Assembly (NCBI GenBank): GCA_028279885.1
Contig: JANQMX010000084.1
Coordinates: 1-64,000, forward strand
Reading direction: 5' to 3'
From: Rhodovibrionaceae bacterium
GTDB taxonomy: Bacteria; Pseudomonadota; Alphaproteobacteria; Kiloniellales; DSM-21159
DNA length: 64,000 bases
Below the pieces are notes generated by a model. It saw nothing but the letters and a program-made list of their open reading frames with translations. It made no database searches and was not told the DNA's origin. Position numbers and translations under genes: made by a program. This document shows, in pieces, positions 55,997 through 64,000 of the stretch (position 1 is its first letter; every line of letters begins with the position of its first letter).

Positions 55997-57433
55997 TTAC
56001 ATGAAGCATCGAAAATCAAAGACTTGATCGACCAACTCTGGGTTTTGCTGGATTATCTCTGCAAAGCGTCCTGAGTAAACCATCGTAACCGGTAGCTTCT
56101 TGTAGAGGGTGTTGTTGTTCCAATCCATTTTTGTTAGCGCAAGGACCCCGCTTACAGTTTCATGCCAACCCCCATCACCTGAGAAACGGCGCAACAAGAG
56201 CGGCGAGGGCGTAGGCTTCAGAGCACCCTCCTTATAGACGTTGTAGCGCGGGTTTTGCAGTTGAACGCCAACGACACTGCCTTGCGACCAGGCAAGGGCC
56301 TCAGATGGCGAGACTGGGACGTAAGTGCCTCGTTCGACAGGGTAATTGTAAGGTTTGGGTTTCTCGGCAGGATTGCCGTACTGTGCCGACTTTCCGGAGG
56401 TGTATCGTAGACCTGTCCAGTCGGTGGATTGGACAATCTGCACCAGTTCGACCTCCGTACCCTCATTGAAGCTATCGAGCGCCGCTTCAATCTCCTCCTC
56501 TTTGAACTCGGTGTTCTTGTGGATCGTAATTTTCTTGGGTGTCCTACCGACATGGCCCGCCTGATAGACATGCAGGCTCTTCGCCAGAACCGACTGCATC
56601 TCGAAATACGAAAGATACGGATTGTGACGGCGATCCTCAGTGAACTCCTTAGCGTCGTAGGCTACAAATTGAAATCCCGTCCCATCAGGATCAAACACCT
56701 GGCTGCAGCAGGTCGTGTATTCTTGGCCGCTGCCATCATTTTTTCGCCGTGTCGCGTAGCTGATACCAATAAAGGCTTCCTGCGGATCGAGTCCCGTAAG
56801 TTTCCACGGCTCGCCACGGGCCTTGGCAAATAGCGCAACAGACAAACCCCACATCACATTGGCCCTGCACGATCGATCGAAACTTTCCTGGTTCAATATC
56901 TGGATCGGAATTCCAGTCGGCGCACAGTAAGCTTTGATGAAGTGATGGAGATTGAAGCTCTCACCCTCAAAGCAATCGCTCCAGGCGCGCGGGAGGTAAA
57001 CTAGCGCGACATCAAACCTTTGACGTTCCGCACGGAGCTTGATCACCTCGTTCAGCAAAGCCCGCGCCAAGCCCATCTTATCGCGCGCCGCTGCAAGCCG
57101 GTTCAGCTCGTCCGGCAGCGCAAAACGCATCGCTTCATCGACATCGGCAATCGGCGTGCGCATGAGTGCTTCGAAACCTGGATACTCAGGATAGTAGGCT
57201 GGCGCCTCTTTCGGCTTTGCAGGTGAACCCAATTCCCGGACCAGCCCATCGACCCGCGCCAGATCGGCTTGTGGAGCAACAACAGCGAACCGGACCACCG
57301 ATGGCGCACCGAACCTGAGACTGAAGGGCCCGTGATTTATGAGACCGCGCAGAGGGTGCCGGTCCGTCCGTCCATCATGAAAGATAAGCTCAGGTTCAGG
57401 AGCGATCGCATAAGCAGGGAGCGCGTCGGTCAT
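55997..57433 (-). CDS. Short prokaryotic Argonaute (MID-PIWI), SPARSA subunit
   Basis: 478 residues, the length of short pAgos such as the Geobacter one (~476). It has only MID and PIWI lobes. The MID guide 5'-phosphate pocket is visible as H163-xxx-K167, Q178 (IPIQIL) and K204 (FAKARGEPW). In PIWI the catalytic positions are degenerate: GIS (223-225) instead of GID and IHKNTEF (304-310) instead of the RDG segment, so it should bind guide and target but not cut. TKMDWNNN near the C-terminus is a typical PIWI end. Its ATG overlaps the stop of the SIR2-APAZ gene by 4 bp, so the two are translated together as a heterodimer. Confidence 0.9.
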   Translation of the reverse strand: MTDALPAYAIAPEPELIFHDGRTDRHPLRGLINHGPFSLRFGAPSVVRFAVVAPQADLARVDGLVRELGSPAKPKEAPAYYPEYPGFEALMRTPIADVDEAMRFALPDELNRLAAARDKMGLARALLNEVIKLRAERQRFDVALVYLPRAWSDCFEGESFNLHHFIKAYCAPTGIPIQILNQESFDRSCRANVMWGLSVALFAKARGEPWKLTGLDPQEAFIGISYATRRKNDGSGQEYTTCCSQVFDPDGTGFQFVAYDAKEFTEDRRHNPYLSYFEMQSVLAKSLHVYQAGHVGRTPKKITIHKNTEFKEEEIEAALDSFNEGTEVELVQIVQSTDWTGLRYTSGKSAQYGNPAEKPKPYNYPVERGTYVPVSPSEALAWSQGSVVGVQLQNPRYNVYKEGALKPTPSPLLLRRFSGDGGWHETVSGVLALTKMDWNNNTLYKKLPVTMVYSGRFAEIIQQNPELVDQVFDFRCFM

Positions 57434-59196
57434 GTCCTACCTCTCTTCATCGCAAAACCTGTCTGCGTCGAGAAGCCGAATACTGGGTTTGCGAATCCCG
57501 CATCGCCCGCGAAAGGCGTCATTGTCACCTCAACATTTCTGCCCGCGTGATCCGATAGGATGCCGATCCAAACAGAGAGCAACCTGTCATGCTTGTCATT
57601 GCGTCGGTCAGCTTTTCGTCTATCCAAGAAGTTCGTCGCATGCTGACGCGCAAATCGTGGCCATATCCAGACATCAGGCCTCAGAAGCAGCCAAAGCCGA
57701 TTATCCGCATAGCCAAGCGACATATGCACCGATTCAGCGAAACGAACTTCATCAACCGCCTCATGTTCCTCTGTGGCCGGAAGAGACAGACCCGGCACGG
57801 GTCCGGTGACCTTGCCCGTCTCACGGTGCAAGCCTTCCAAGATGCCGACATCTTGCGCCATTTGATCAACGATCAAAGAAATGCCGGACCCTTGTCGCCG
57901 TTGTAGGAGCGGCCGTTCTCGGCATATTGCGCGCGCCAATCCCTCTTCGAGAAAGTTCTTAATGTGAAGTCGTGAGCCCGCTCGCCAGTCGGGATCGAAC
58001 GTGATTTCACTCTTCTCAAGAAAGTCTGGACCAAACGTATCTTCGATATCTTGTCGCCCGCCCCAAGCCAGGATATTGCCATCAAAGGAGAGAACCGCGC
58101 TTGTTTCCGGCTTTCGCTTGAGGTCGGCAATCGCTTCCCAGCTTGAGGCGGTCTTCAACTTTACCTCGGCACATGTCGTAGGGACTTTGGTCACTGGTAG
58201 GCCATTGAACCGCAGAAGTGGCTTGCCTCCCTTCGGTTCCGGCATCGAGATCTGAACAGTCCCTGCTCGCCCTTTGCGTACCTTTGCATTCAAACCATCT
58301 GGCTGGTTCGGAAGATTGCGCCACAACCGAAGCATAGCTGTGTCGTAGGTCTCAATGTCCACGAACTCTGCGCGAACCCCGACAGCCTTTGCGCTCTCCA
58401 TAAGCGATGCGACGCTGTCAATCGGCGTCGAGCCCCGCATCTTCATCCAGTAGAAACCGTGCGGAAACGGGTTAGGAGCTTTTAGAATGGCATCGAACAG
58501 AGCAATCACGCTCTTGTCGCGGCCCGAGTAACCGGCGACGACAAAGCCAAACCGCGCCCCTGCCATTGTCATGCATTGGGAGAGCTGAGCATTCTGCGTT
58601 GCCAAATCTGATGACAGGTTTTTAATGCTGTCATACTGAAAGTCTCCATGCAGTTTACAGTAGATAGGAAACTGCTCGTTGTTGAGAGCCGATACAGCGT
58701 TGTGAGCGCCCTCAAGGTGGTAGGCCGACAAAGGCTTCCCGGATATTTCCGCAACGGCCTTTTCGACAACCGGATCAAAATTGGTCGTAAACACAATCCG
58801 GCACAGACCGCCAGTTAGTAGAGCGCCAAATACGCGATTTCCTACAGATAAACGAACACGATCTTCCGCCAAAATACTTGAAATATAGTTCCGCTGTCGC
58901 TCGCGATCTTCGCCGAAAATCGTTTCGAAATACGTCGTGTACTCTTCCGCAGACCAGCGCTCTGGAAACCCGCGAGAGCGCAAGTAACCTTCAATCTGCG
59001 CTTTCACCGCGTCGTTCTGCAGATCTTTGGTGGAAAAGTTCTGGTTTTCCTCGCTGCAATAATACCGCCGCTTCAGGTCAGTGATGATATCTTCCGCTGT
59101 CGGAAGGTTGGCATTGCGCGATGCGCCCGCCCCGAGGAACCAAGCGAAGCTTTCAGGTCGCTCGCAAAAAACTCGCGCAAACTCAGCTTGATTCAT
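57430..59196 (-). CDS. SIR2-APAZ effector of the short Argonaute system
   Basis: 588 residues. N-terminal SIR2 domain (1-~285): NAD-binding [15 protein letters not shown] (20-34), FTTNFD with N139, catalytic-type histidine H183 in CKLHGDF, and GYSGRD with D227. The C-terminal ~300 residues have the APAZ character (replaces the missing N-PAZ lobes of short pAgos) and contain [13 protein letters not shown]. Length matches known Sir2-APAZ proteins (~586). In characterised SPARSA systems, guide-directed recognition of invader nucleic acid activates NAD+ hydrolysis and kills or arrests the cell. Preceded by GGAA 8-9 nt before the ATG; 52 bp downstream of abiEii on the same strand. Confidence 0.9.
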   Translation of the reverse strand: MNQAEFARVFCERPESFAWFLGAGASRNANLPTAEDIITDLKRRYYCSEENQNFSTKDLQNDAVKAQIEGYLRSRGFPERWSAEEYTTYFETIFGEDRERQRNYISSILAEDRVRLSVGNRVFGALLTGGLCRIVFTTNFDPVVEKAVAEISGKPLSAYHLEGAHNAVSALNNEQFPIYCKLHGDFQYDSIKNLSSDLATQNAQLSQCMTMAGARFGFVVAGYSGRDKSVIALFDAILKAPNPFPHGFYWMKMRGSTPIDSVASLMESAKAVGVRAEFVDIETYDTAMLRLWRNLPNQPDGLNAKVRKGRAGTVQISMPEPKGGKPLLRFNGLPVTKVPTTCAEVKLKTASSWEAIADLKRKPETSAVLSFDGNILAWGGRQDIEDTFGPDFLEKSEITFDPDWRAGSRLHIKNFLEEGLARAICRERPLLQRRQGSGISLIVDQMAQDVGILEGLHRETGKVTGPVPGLSLPATEEHEAVDEVRFAESVHMSLGYADNRLWLLLRPDVWIWPRFARQHATNFLDRRKADRRNDKHDRLLSVWIGILSDHAGRNVEVTMTPFAGDAGFANPVFGFSTQTGFAMKRGRT

Positions 59197-59248
59197 AGTT
59201 CTTATTCCAAAGCTCTAATACAGAGGCGAATATAGAATCGCGTAGACA

Positions 59249-60127
59249 TCAGTTTACCTCAATGATTTCAGATAATCCCATGGCCTCAGCCAGTTCATCA
59301 GTGCGCGCCCACCGGTCGCCGGGAATCAGAGCAATTACATTGGTGAATACTCTTAGGAAGGCCGCGCGACCGGCCGCAACACCAAGAGCATCGACCTGAT
59401 CGGGAGTGAGGAGAGCGCGAATATCCCCCAACAAATCCGGGCGGGCGAACTTCGCCAGCATCCGCTGCTCAGCTTCCGCCCGCGAGATAGCCTGACCCTG
59501 TCGACCGAGATATCGGACAAACAGCTCCACAACCCGATGGAGATTGAGATCTGGAAGCGCATCGAGCGCATGGTCAAGATCAAAAAGATCGCGCCCTTTA
59601 TCGCGCTGTAGCAAAGCCCTTAGCTTCGTCGCCAGTAGTTCTTCAGGAGAGAAGGACGCTATGGTCGTCTTACCCGTGAACCATGGGTTCTGGACAGTGT
59701 ACGGAATTGATACTGGTGGATCGAACGCTTCGATCTCAGCGATGTTGATCTCGACCTTCAGCCGAAGCTGCGCGTCGGGATCATCCTCAGCCGGTACACG
59801 AAAGCGCAGTTTCGGCGCGACCGGACTTGCAGCATAGCTAGCCTGTCCGAGCCATGGCTCCAGCACTTCTCGTATTGCATCGAGGATGGGACCGATTGGG
59901 CCTGCAGTCGTCCGCACCAGATCGATGTCTTCTGAGTACCGCAAAGGTGCCGGGAAGATGACCTTGTTGAGCGCAGTGCCTCCGCGAAATCTCAGCTCGG
60001 CACTTAGAAGGTCGTGATTAAAGATCTCGACCAGCGCTCGCGAGATGATTAGGTCCTGCTCAATCTGCCTCGGTTCAGCCCATGGCGCAGTGATGCTCCA
60101 AGCCGTGATATTCGTTTCAGGGATCAC
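59249..60127 (-). CDS. abiEii: AbiEii/AbiGii-type nucleotidyltransferase toxin
   Basis: 292 residues. The nucleotidyltransferase motif runs FRGGTALNKV (GG at 49-50) to RYSEDIDLVRT with D67 and D69. The later block EELLATKLRALLQRDKGRDLFDLDHAL is the DUF1814 signature. AbiEii-type toxins (e.g. MenT) add nucleotides to tRNA and halt translation. The ATG overlaps the abiEi stop by 4 bp. In type IV systems the antitoxin counters the toxin's effect rather than binding it stably. Confidence 0.9.
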   Translation of the reverse strand: MIPETNITAWSITAPWAEPRQIEQDLIISRALVEIFNHDLLSAELRFRGGTALNKVIFPAPLRYSEDIDLVRTTAGPIGPILDAIREVLEPWLGQASYAASPVAPKLRFRVPAEDDPDAQLRLKVEINIAEIEAFDPPVSIPYTVQNPWFTGKTTIASFSPEELLATKLRALLQRDKGRDLFDLDHALDALPDLNLHRVVELFVRYLGRQGQAISRAEAEQRMLAKFARPDLLGDIRALLTPDQVDALGVAAGRAAFLRVFTNVIALIPGDRWARTDELAEAMGLSEIIEVN

Positions 60128-60948
60128 TGGTCGTCGACCTCAATTGGGCGGCGGACGATGATGTGCCAGCGTGAGTTGCGTTGTCGCTCTTCGCTGGCAG
60201 CAATGACGCCACCGTCGCGCGGCTCAAGCTCCACCCATGGCGCATTGCCTCTATGGAGATGTCTCTCCAAACAGGCTGCAAGCTCTTCTTGGCCCAACAA
60301 GTCAAGCAGGTAACCTAGGCGCTGGACAACCGACCGTTCGAACTTCGGCACCAGCGCGTCGAGACGCGTCGGATCAATCTGGGTACCAAGCTCGTTGAGC
60401 ACGCTCGCGGCATGGCTGATGCCACCACTCGCATGCGGATAGCGCACCAGATCCAGTGCCGTTAGCGCTGGCGACGACATTCGCATTGAACCGGTATCGG
60501 TCTTTCTTCGCTCAACCCCCTGTTCGATGCTTTCCATGTCTTTGCGGAAGTAAAAGGCGAGCTTGGAACGCCCGGCACGAATAGGTTTCCACTGCCGGTC
60601 CGTAACGACCTGAAATTCCATGACTGCCTGGTGCGCCGCCCCTTGGATTTCTGCGGCCTTCAGGAGCGCCACATAGTACGGCCGGCCCGCATCCTTCATC
60701 ATGGCATCAATGTACCAGCTTGGCGGAGGCGCTCCCCATTTTAGATACCGTGTGGGCGTGATGACGTAGAAACCTCGACGCGGTGCGAAGACATGACCCC
60801 GCTTCTTCAGGCGCGCGGCTGCGTCTAGGAAGGCTCCGTGGCTAACCCCCAAAGCCGCCATCGCATCCTCGCGCGTGAAGGTGGTCCGCCCGCTCGACGC
60901 CAGCTCTTCAACATAGCTCGCCAAACTGGTGATGCGCTCGGGTATCAT
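60124..60948 (-). CDS. abiEi: AbiEi-type antitoxin / transcriptional autorepressor
   Basis: 274 residues. N-terminal winged helix (TFTREDAMAALGVSHGAFLDAAARLKKRGHVFAPRRGFYVI) followed by the AbiEi C-terminal region (YYVALLKAAEIQGAAHQAVMEFQVV, SPALTALDLVRYPHASGGISHAASVLNEL). In characterised AbiE systems this protein represses its own promoter by binding inverted repeats upstream. It is first in a minus-strand run abiEi-abiEii-SIR2/APAZ-pAgo, with a possible promoter (TTGAAC, 17 bp, TCATAT on the minus strand) upstream. Confidence 0.88.
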   Translation of the reverse strand: MIPERITSLASYVEELASSGRTTFTREDAMAALGVSHGAFLDAAARLKKRGHVFAPRRGFYVITPTRYLKWGAPPPSWYIDAMMKDAGRPYYVALLKAAEIQGAAHQAVMEFQVVTDRQWKPIRAGRSKLAFYFRKDMESIEQGVERRKTDTGSMRMSSPALTALDLVRYPHASGGISHAASVLNELGTQIDPTRLDALVPKFERSVVQRLGYLLDLLGQEELAACLERHLHRGNAPWVELEPRDGGVIAASEERQRNSRWHIIVRRPIEVDDQ

Positions 60949-61020
60949 ATTGCAAAATCCGCTCTACCAGCCGACTTTCTAATATGATAGTGGAATGCAA
61001 GCAAGTTCAATATAGCTAAG

Positions 61021-61037
61021 TCCGCGTAAAACGCGGA
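61021..61037. promoter_or_regulatory. Palindrome in the abiEi / OLD divergent region
   Basis: TCCGCGT-AAA-ACGCGGA, perfect 7-bp arms, 73 bp upstream of abiEi and 176 bp upstream of the OLD nuclease start. It is the only strong inverted repeat in the 264-bp gap 60949-61212, and AbiEi proteins bind inverted repeats, so it is a candidate operator. GATAGTGG also occurs twice in this gap (60986, 61078). Confidence 0.4.
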
Positions 61038-61212
61038 GCTTGGTATACGATTCTAAAGGCGGCGTATGATGCAGAACGATAGTGGTCGGAAGATCAAGGC
61101 GGTGGTTTTGAAGCTTGTGTATCATGGAACACTCATGACGCTCGCGTAATAGATCAAACGCCAAAACCTAACTCGACAAGAAGCCCCAGTGCTCCGAAGG
61201 ACTACTCAAACC

Positions 61213-63192
61213 ATGCAGCTAGACACACTGATCGTCAAAAATTTCCAGTGCTTCGGTCCGGACGGAATTGCACTGGACATGACCGATCCAGTGACGACGA
61301 TGATTGGCGCGAATGGCTCAGGAAAAACGGCTGTCTTCCAAGCGCTCAACCGGTTGTTTGGGCTCGGCGGCTCAGCAAGACAGATCGAAAAGTCTGATTT
61401 TCACCTCCCCGTGGACGCGGACGATGTTGAGAACGAATGTGAACTTCATCTGGAGGCCTTCTTCTCTTTCCCGGAACTTGACGATGATGCGGCCGGCGCT
61501 GCTGTTGCTGAGTTCTGGACGCAGATGTCAGCCAGCGGACCCGATGATCCGCTGAAGGCAAGGATTGTGCTGAAAGCTGTTTGGGTCGACGACGGAACGC
61601 CCGACGGTGTCGTGGAATCCAACATTCGATGGATCACGCGCATGGACGACGACTATGAGTGGGACGCCTGCAAGCCGCTGACTGCCGCTCAGCGATCCGC
61701 CATCCAAGTTGTCTATGTCCCGGCCAATCGCGGCTCGCTCTCTCAGGTGAAAGCCCTGCTCCGGGGACGTCTCTGGCGCGCCGCCCGTTGGTCCGAGGCG
61801 TTGCAAGAGAAAACCGAAGAAAACGCGGAACAGCTTCAAGAAGCGTTTCAAAAAGAACCGCCGGTGACGTTCATCAGCAAACGGTTGTCCCAACGATGGC
61901 AACAGGTCAACGAAGCTGGAACGCACGCCCAGCCAATCCTGAAACTCACCGAGGACCGCTTCGAAGCAATTATTCGGCATGCTGATGTGAAATTCTCGCC
62001 GGACGCATCCGGCGCAGACCGTCCGCTTGAGCGGCTAAGCGATGGACAGAAATCCTTATTCCAAATCGCTCTGACAGCAGCTCTGCTTGAGATCGAACAG
62101 GACGCACTCGCTCTGTCCGATGACAAGTCCCCCTTTGAGCCCACGCAGCTAAAACACGTTCCTCTAACTTTGCTCCTGATCGAAGAACCGGAAAACTCGC
62201 TCTCACCGTTTTTCCTGTCCCGCATCATGGACCTTTGCGAGGACATCGCCGAGATGGATACGGCGCAGGTCATACTGTCCAGCCATAGCGCGTCGATCCT
62301 TTCCCGCGTAAAGCCTGAAACGCTTCGCTATTGCCGCCTCGACGAGAAGACCGGACAAAGCTCGATCAGAGCACTCACCCTGCCGCCTGCGGCCGAAGAA
62401 GCCGGCAAGTATGTGCGGCAAGCCGTGCGGGCCTATCCGGAGCTTTACTTCGCGAAGCTCGTCGTGCTTGGCGAAGGCGACTCCGAGCAGATCGTCTTGC
62501 CGAAGCTTGCTGCAGCGCGCGGCCTTCATCTCGACAAAGCCTTCTGTCCGATCGTCCCGTTGGGTGGGCGTCATGTCGAGCATTTCTGGCGTTTGCTCAA
62601 AGACCTTTCCATCCCACACATCACTTTGCTCGATCTTGATTACGGGCGACAGCATGGCGGCGCTGCCGCGATCCGCAGCATTGTCGAAAAGCTGCTCGGG
62701 TTCGGGGTCGAGTTCGGTGACTGCGAGCATGTTGCAAGCGGCGAGATCGATCCGGACGACATTGATGAGTTATCAGACGAGGACATCGATATCGAGTACG
62801 CCGAAGACGCTGACAAGACTCTTGGAACCTATTGGCTCGAAACGCTTCGAGAACTGAATGTTTTCTTTTCGGAGCCAGTAGATATCGACTTCTCGATGCT
62901 CTGCGTTTTTAGCAAGGCCTATATGCATGCAACACCTGGGGGGCAAGGCCCTAGCGCAGAGCCGGTGGCGATACAAAAGAGAAAGAAAACAACGCTGAAG
63001 AAAGCCGGTCACCCTGAATACTATGATGCAGGTTGGGACAAATTCTTCAGGTGGCATCCCTATCTCTTTCTATCAAAGAGCAAACCAGTCGCGCATCTGA
63101 CCGCATTGAACCGCCTCAAGAGGAAAGATCTGAAATCACCTCCGGAAGAGCTTGACGCCTTGCTTGACCAGATCGAGCAGCATCTCGGCTAA
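61213..63192 (+). CDS. OLD-family ATPase/Toprim nuclease (GajA-like)
   Basis: 659 residues. ABC-type ATPase: Walker A in MIGANGSGKTAVFQAL, signature RLSDGQKSLFQIAL, Walker B LLLIEEPENSLSP, and ILSSHSASIL. C-terminal Toprim domain: VVLGEGDSEQIVLPKL (catalytic E) and TLLDLDYGRQHG (DxD). The start MQLDTLIVKNFQCFGP was chosen at the ATG 61213; a GTG 24 bp earlier is possible. A UvrD-like helicase gene follows 3 bp after the stop, the arrangement of class 2 OLD nucleases and of the Gabija defence system (GajA-GajB), although GajA is usually shorter (~580). Divergent from the abiE/SPARSA genes. Confidence 0.87.
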   Translation: MQLDTLIVKNFQCFGPDGIALDMTDPVTTMIGANGSGKTAVFQALNRLFGLGGSARQIEKSDFHLPVDADDVENECELHLEAFFSFPELDDDAAGAAVAEFWTQMSASGPDDPLKARIVLKAVWVDDGTPDGVVESNIRWITRMDDDYEWDACKPLTAAQRSAIQVVYVPANRGSLSQVKALLRGRLWRAARWSEALQEKTEENAEQLQEAFQKEPPVTFISKRLSQRWQQVNEAGTHAQPILKLTEDRFEAIIRHADVKFSPDASGADRPLERLSDGQKSLFQIALTAALLEIEQDALALSDDKSPFEPTQLKHVPLTLLLIEEPENSLSPFFLSRIMDLCEDIAEMDTAQVILSSHSASILSRVKPETLRYCRLDEKTGQSSIRALTLPPAAEEAGKYVRQAVRAYPELYFAKLVVLGEGDSEQIVLPKLAAARGLHLDKAFCPIVPLGGRHVEHFWRLLKDLSIPHITLLDLDYGRQHGGAAAIRSIVEKLLGFGVEFGDCEHVASGEIDPDDIDELSDEDIDIEYAEDADKTLGTYWLETLRELNVFFSEPVDIDFSMLCVFSKAYMHATPGGQGPSAEPVAIQKRKKTTLKKAGHPEYYDAGWDKFFRWHPYLFLSKSKPVAHLTALNRLKRKDLKSPPEELDALLDQIEQHLG

Positions 63193-63195
63193 AGC

Positions 63196-64000
63196 ATGGC
63201 GATCATCAAATCAGAACAATGGAAACCAAAGGGCGTCGCCTCCCTTGAACCCGCAGCGCTCCACGCCATTCGCGAAAACGACCACAATTTGTGTGTCGTA
63301 GCCAGCGCAGGCGCAGGGAAAACCGAGTTTCTCGCACAGAAGGCAGACTACCTCCTGTCCACGGGCATTTGCCGCGCACCGCACAGAATTCTGGCTATCA
63401 GTTTCAAGAGCGATGCGGCCAAGAACCTCAAAGACCGCGTGCGGCAACGCTGTGGGCCAGAACTATCAGGCAGGTTCGATTCTTTGACCTTCGATGCCTT
63501 CTCAAAAGGCCTTGTTGATCGCTTCGGCCCCCTTATCCCTGCACCTTATACCCCGTCTCCTGACTACGAGATTGCCTTTCCCGGTTTTCGGGATTGGAAC
63601 GATTTCCTGGCGCGCCACGGGTATCAGCATCTGTCCGGCAAAACGCTCGAACAAGCCGTTGCACGCTGCAGGCTTCCGATCGCAACCCTGAGCCCCAAGA
63701 ACCCAGAGTGGAAGGACGTCCTCACGCGTTTTTGGACTGAGTATTACCGAGACGAGAACCTGACGCAGCTGTCCTTCCCGATGATCAACCGTCTCGTGAA
63801 CTATGTTCTATCACACGATCCGCGCCTGGTCGCCGGTCTGCAAGCCACATACCCATTTGTCTTTCTCGATGAATTTCAAGACACCACATTCGGGCAGTAT
63901 GACCTGCTCAAGTGTCTCTTTTTGAACAGCGATGCGCGCCTCACCGCCGTCGGAGACAACAAGCAGCGGATTATGGTTTGGGCGGGTGCCATGCCCGATG
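63196..64000 (+). CDS. UvrD-like superfamily 1 helicase, 5' part (GajB-like; runs off window)
   Basis: The first 268 residues of a frame open to the right edge. Walker A CVVASAGAGKTEFLAQKA near the N-terminus, ILAISFKSDAAKNLKDRV (motif Ia region), LTFDAFSKGL, the DExx box VFLDEFQDTTFGQYDLL and the motif III-like VGDNKQRIMVWAGA. These define an SF1A UvrD/PcrA-type helicase. ATG 63196 begins 3 nt after the OLD stop with no separate promoter, so the pair is co-expressed and likely acts as one Gabija-like complex. Total size and C-terminal domains are unseen. Confidence 0.88.
   Translation, partial: MAIIKSEQWKPKGVASLEPAALHAIRENDHNLCVVASAGAGKTEFLAQKADYLLSTGICRAPHRILAISFKSDAAKNLKDRVRQRCGPELSGRFDSLTFDAFSKGLVDRFGPLIPAPYTPSPDYEIAFPGFRDWNDFLARHGYQHLSGKTLEQAVARCRLPIATLSPKNPEWKDVLTRFWTEYYRDENLTQLSFPMINRLVNYVLSHDPRLVAGLQATYPFVFLDEFQDTTFGQYDLLKCLFLNSDARLTAVGDNKQRIMVWAGAMPD

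Noticed and set aside
55997..57433. Reading the short Argonaute as an active slicer
   Set aside because: The PIWI positions that normally carry the catalytic tetrad are substituted (GIS, IHKN), so nuclease activity is not supported.

Overview
The window looks like the chromosome of a GC-rich alphaproteobacterium, probably a Rhodospirillales-type lineage. Evidence: consistently high GC3 codon use, an ECF sigma factor with a ChrR-type cupin anti-sigma factor, an MmcB-type DNA repair protein, an IalB-family protein, TRAP transport, and extragenic palindromic repeats of the GTCACCCCGG type. The lineage is inferred from gene content; no marker RNA is present.

Layout. 1-14.2 kb is mostly housekeeping: the 3' part of acnA, an OmpA-like lipoprotein, a histidine phosphatase, a DUF1223 protein, argG, a large MscS-type channel, rlmN, an IalB protein, an ECF sigma/ChrR pair with a candidate autoregulatory promoter, an NnrU/ICMT-like membrane protein, an AEC transporter and mmcB. 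14.2-24.2 kb is a carboxylate catabolic locus: a GntR regulator and a large FAD/Fe-S dehydrogenase on the minus strand, divergent from a class V aminotransferase, a three-part TRAP transporter, a crotonase and a family III CoA-transferase. 24.3-37.7 kb holds a SAM/cyclase/AAA/TPR signalling protein, a DDAH-type hydrolase, tamA-tamB, a membrane-bound nucleotide cyclase and a PEP-CTERM-tailed exported protein. 37.8-43.6 kb holds two small membrane proteins, a TTC38-like TPR protein, a Sel1-repeat protein and a membrane protein. 43.6-54.3 kb is a redox/efflux region: a TetR-controlled operon with two matching operator copies, two MFS transporters, an MmyB-like regulator, and an AraC regulator followed by a Baeyer-Villiger monooxygenase and a class C-type esterase.

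From about 54.4 kb to the right edge lies an integrated island with visibly lower GC and different codon use. Its left boundary is a 46-bp 3' fragment of a tRNA-Arg(CCG) gene, followed by short direct repeats and a tyrosine integrase. The cargo is anti-phage defence: (i) a SPARSA-type short prokaryotic Argonaute operon (SIR2-APAZ effector plus a catalytically degenerate MID-PIWI protein, genes overlapping by 4 bp); (ii) an AbiEi/AbiEii type IV toxin-antitoxin pair directly upstream on the same strand; and (iii) a divergent OLD-family ATPase/Toprim nuclease followed by a UvrD-like helicase cut by the window end (a Gabija-like pair). The short-Argonaute system is the most striking content. The integration geometry predicts a restored complete tRNA-Arg gene at the far right end, outside this window.
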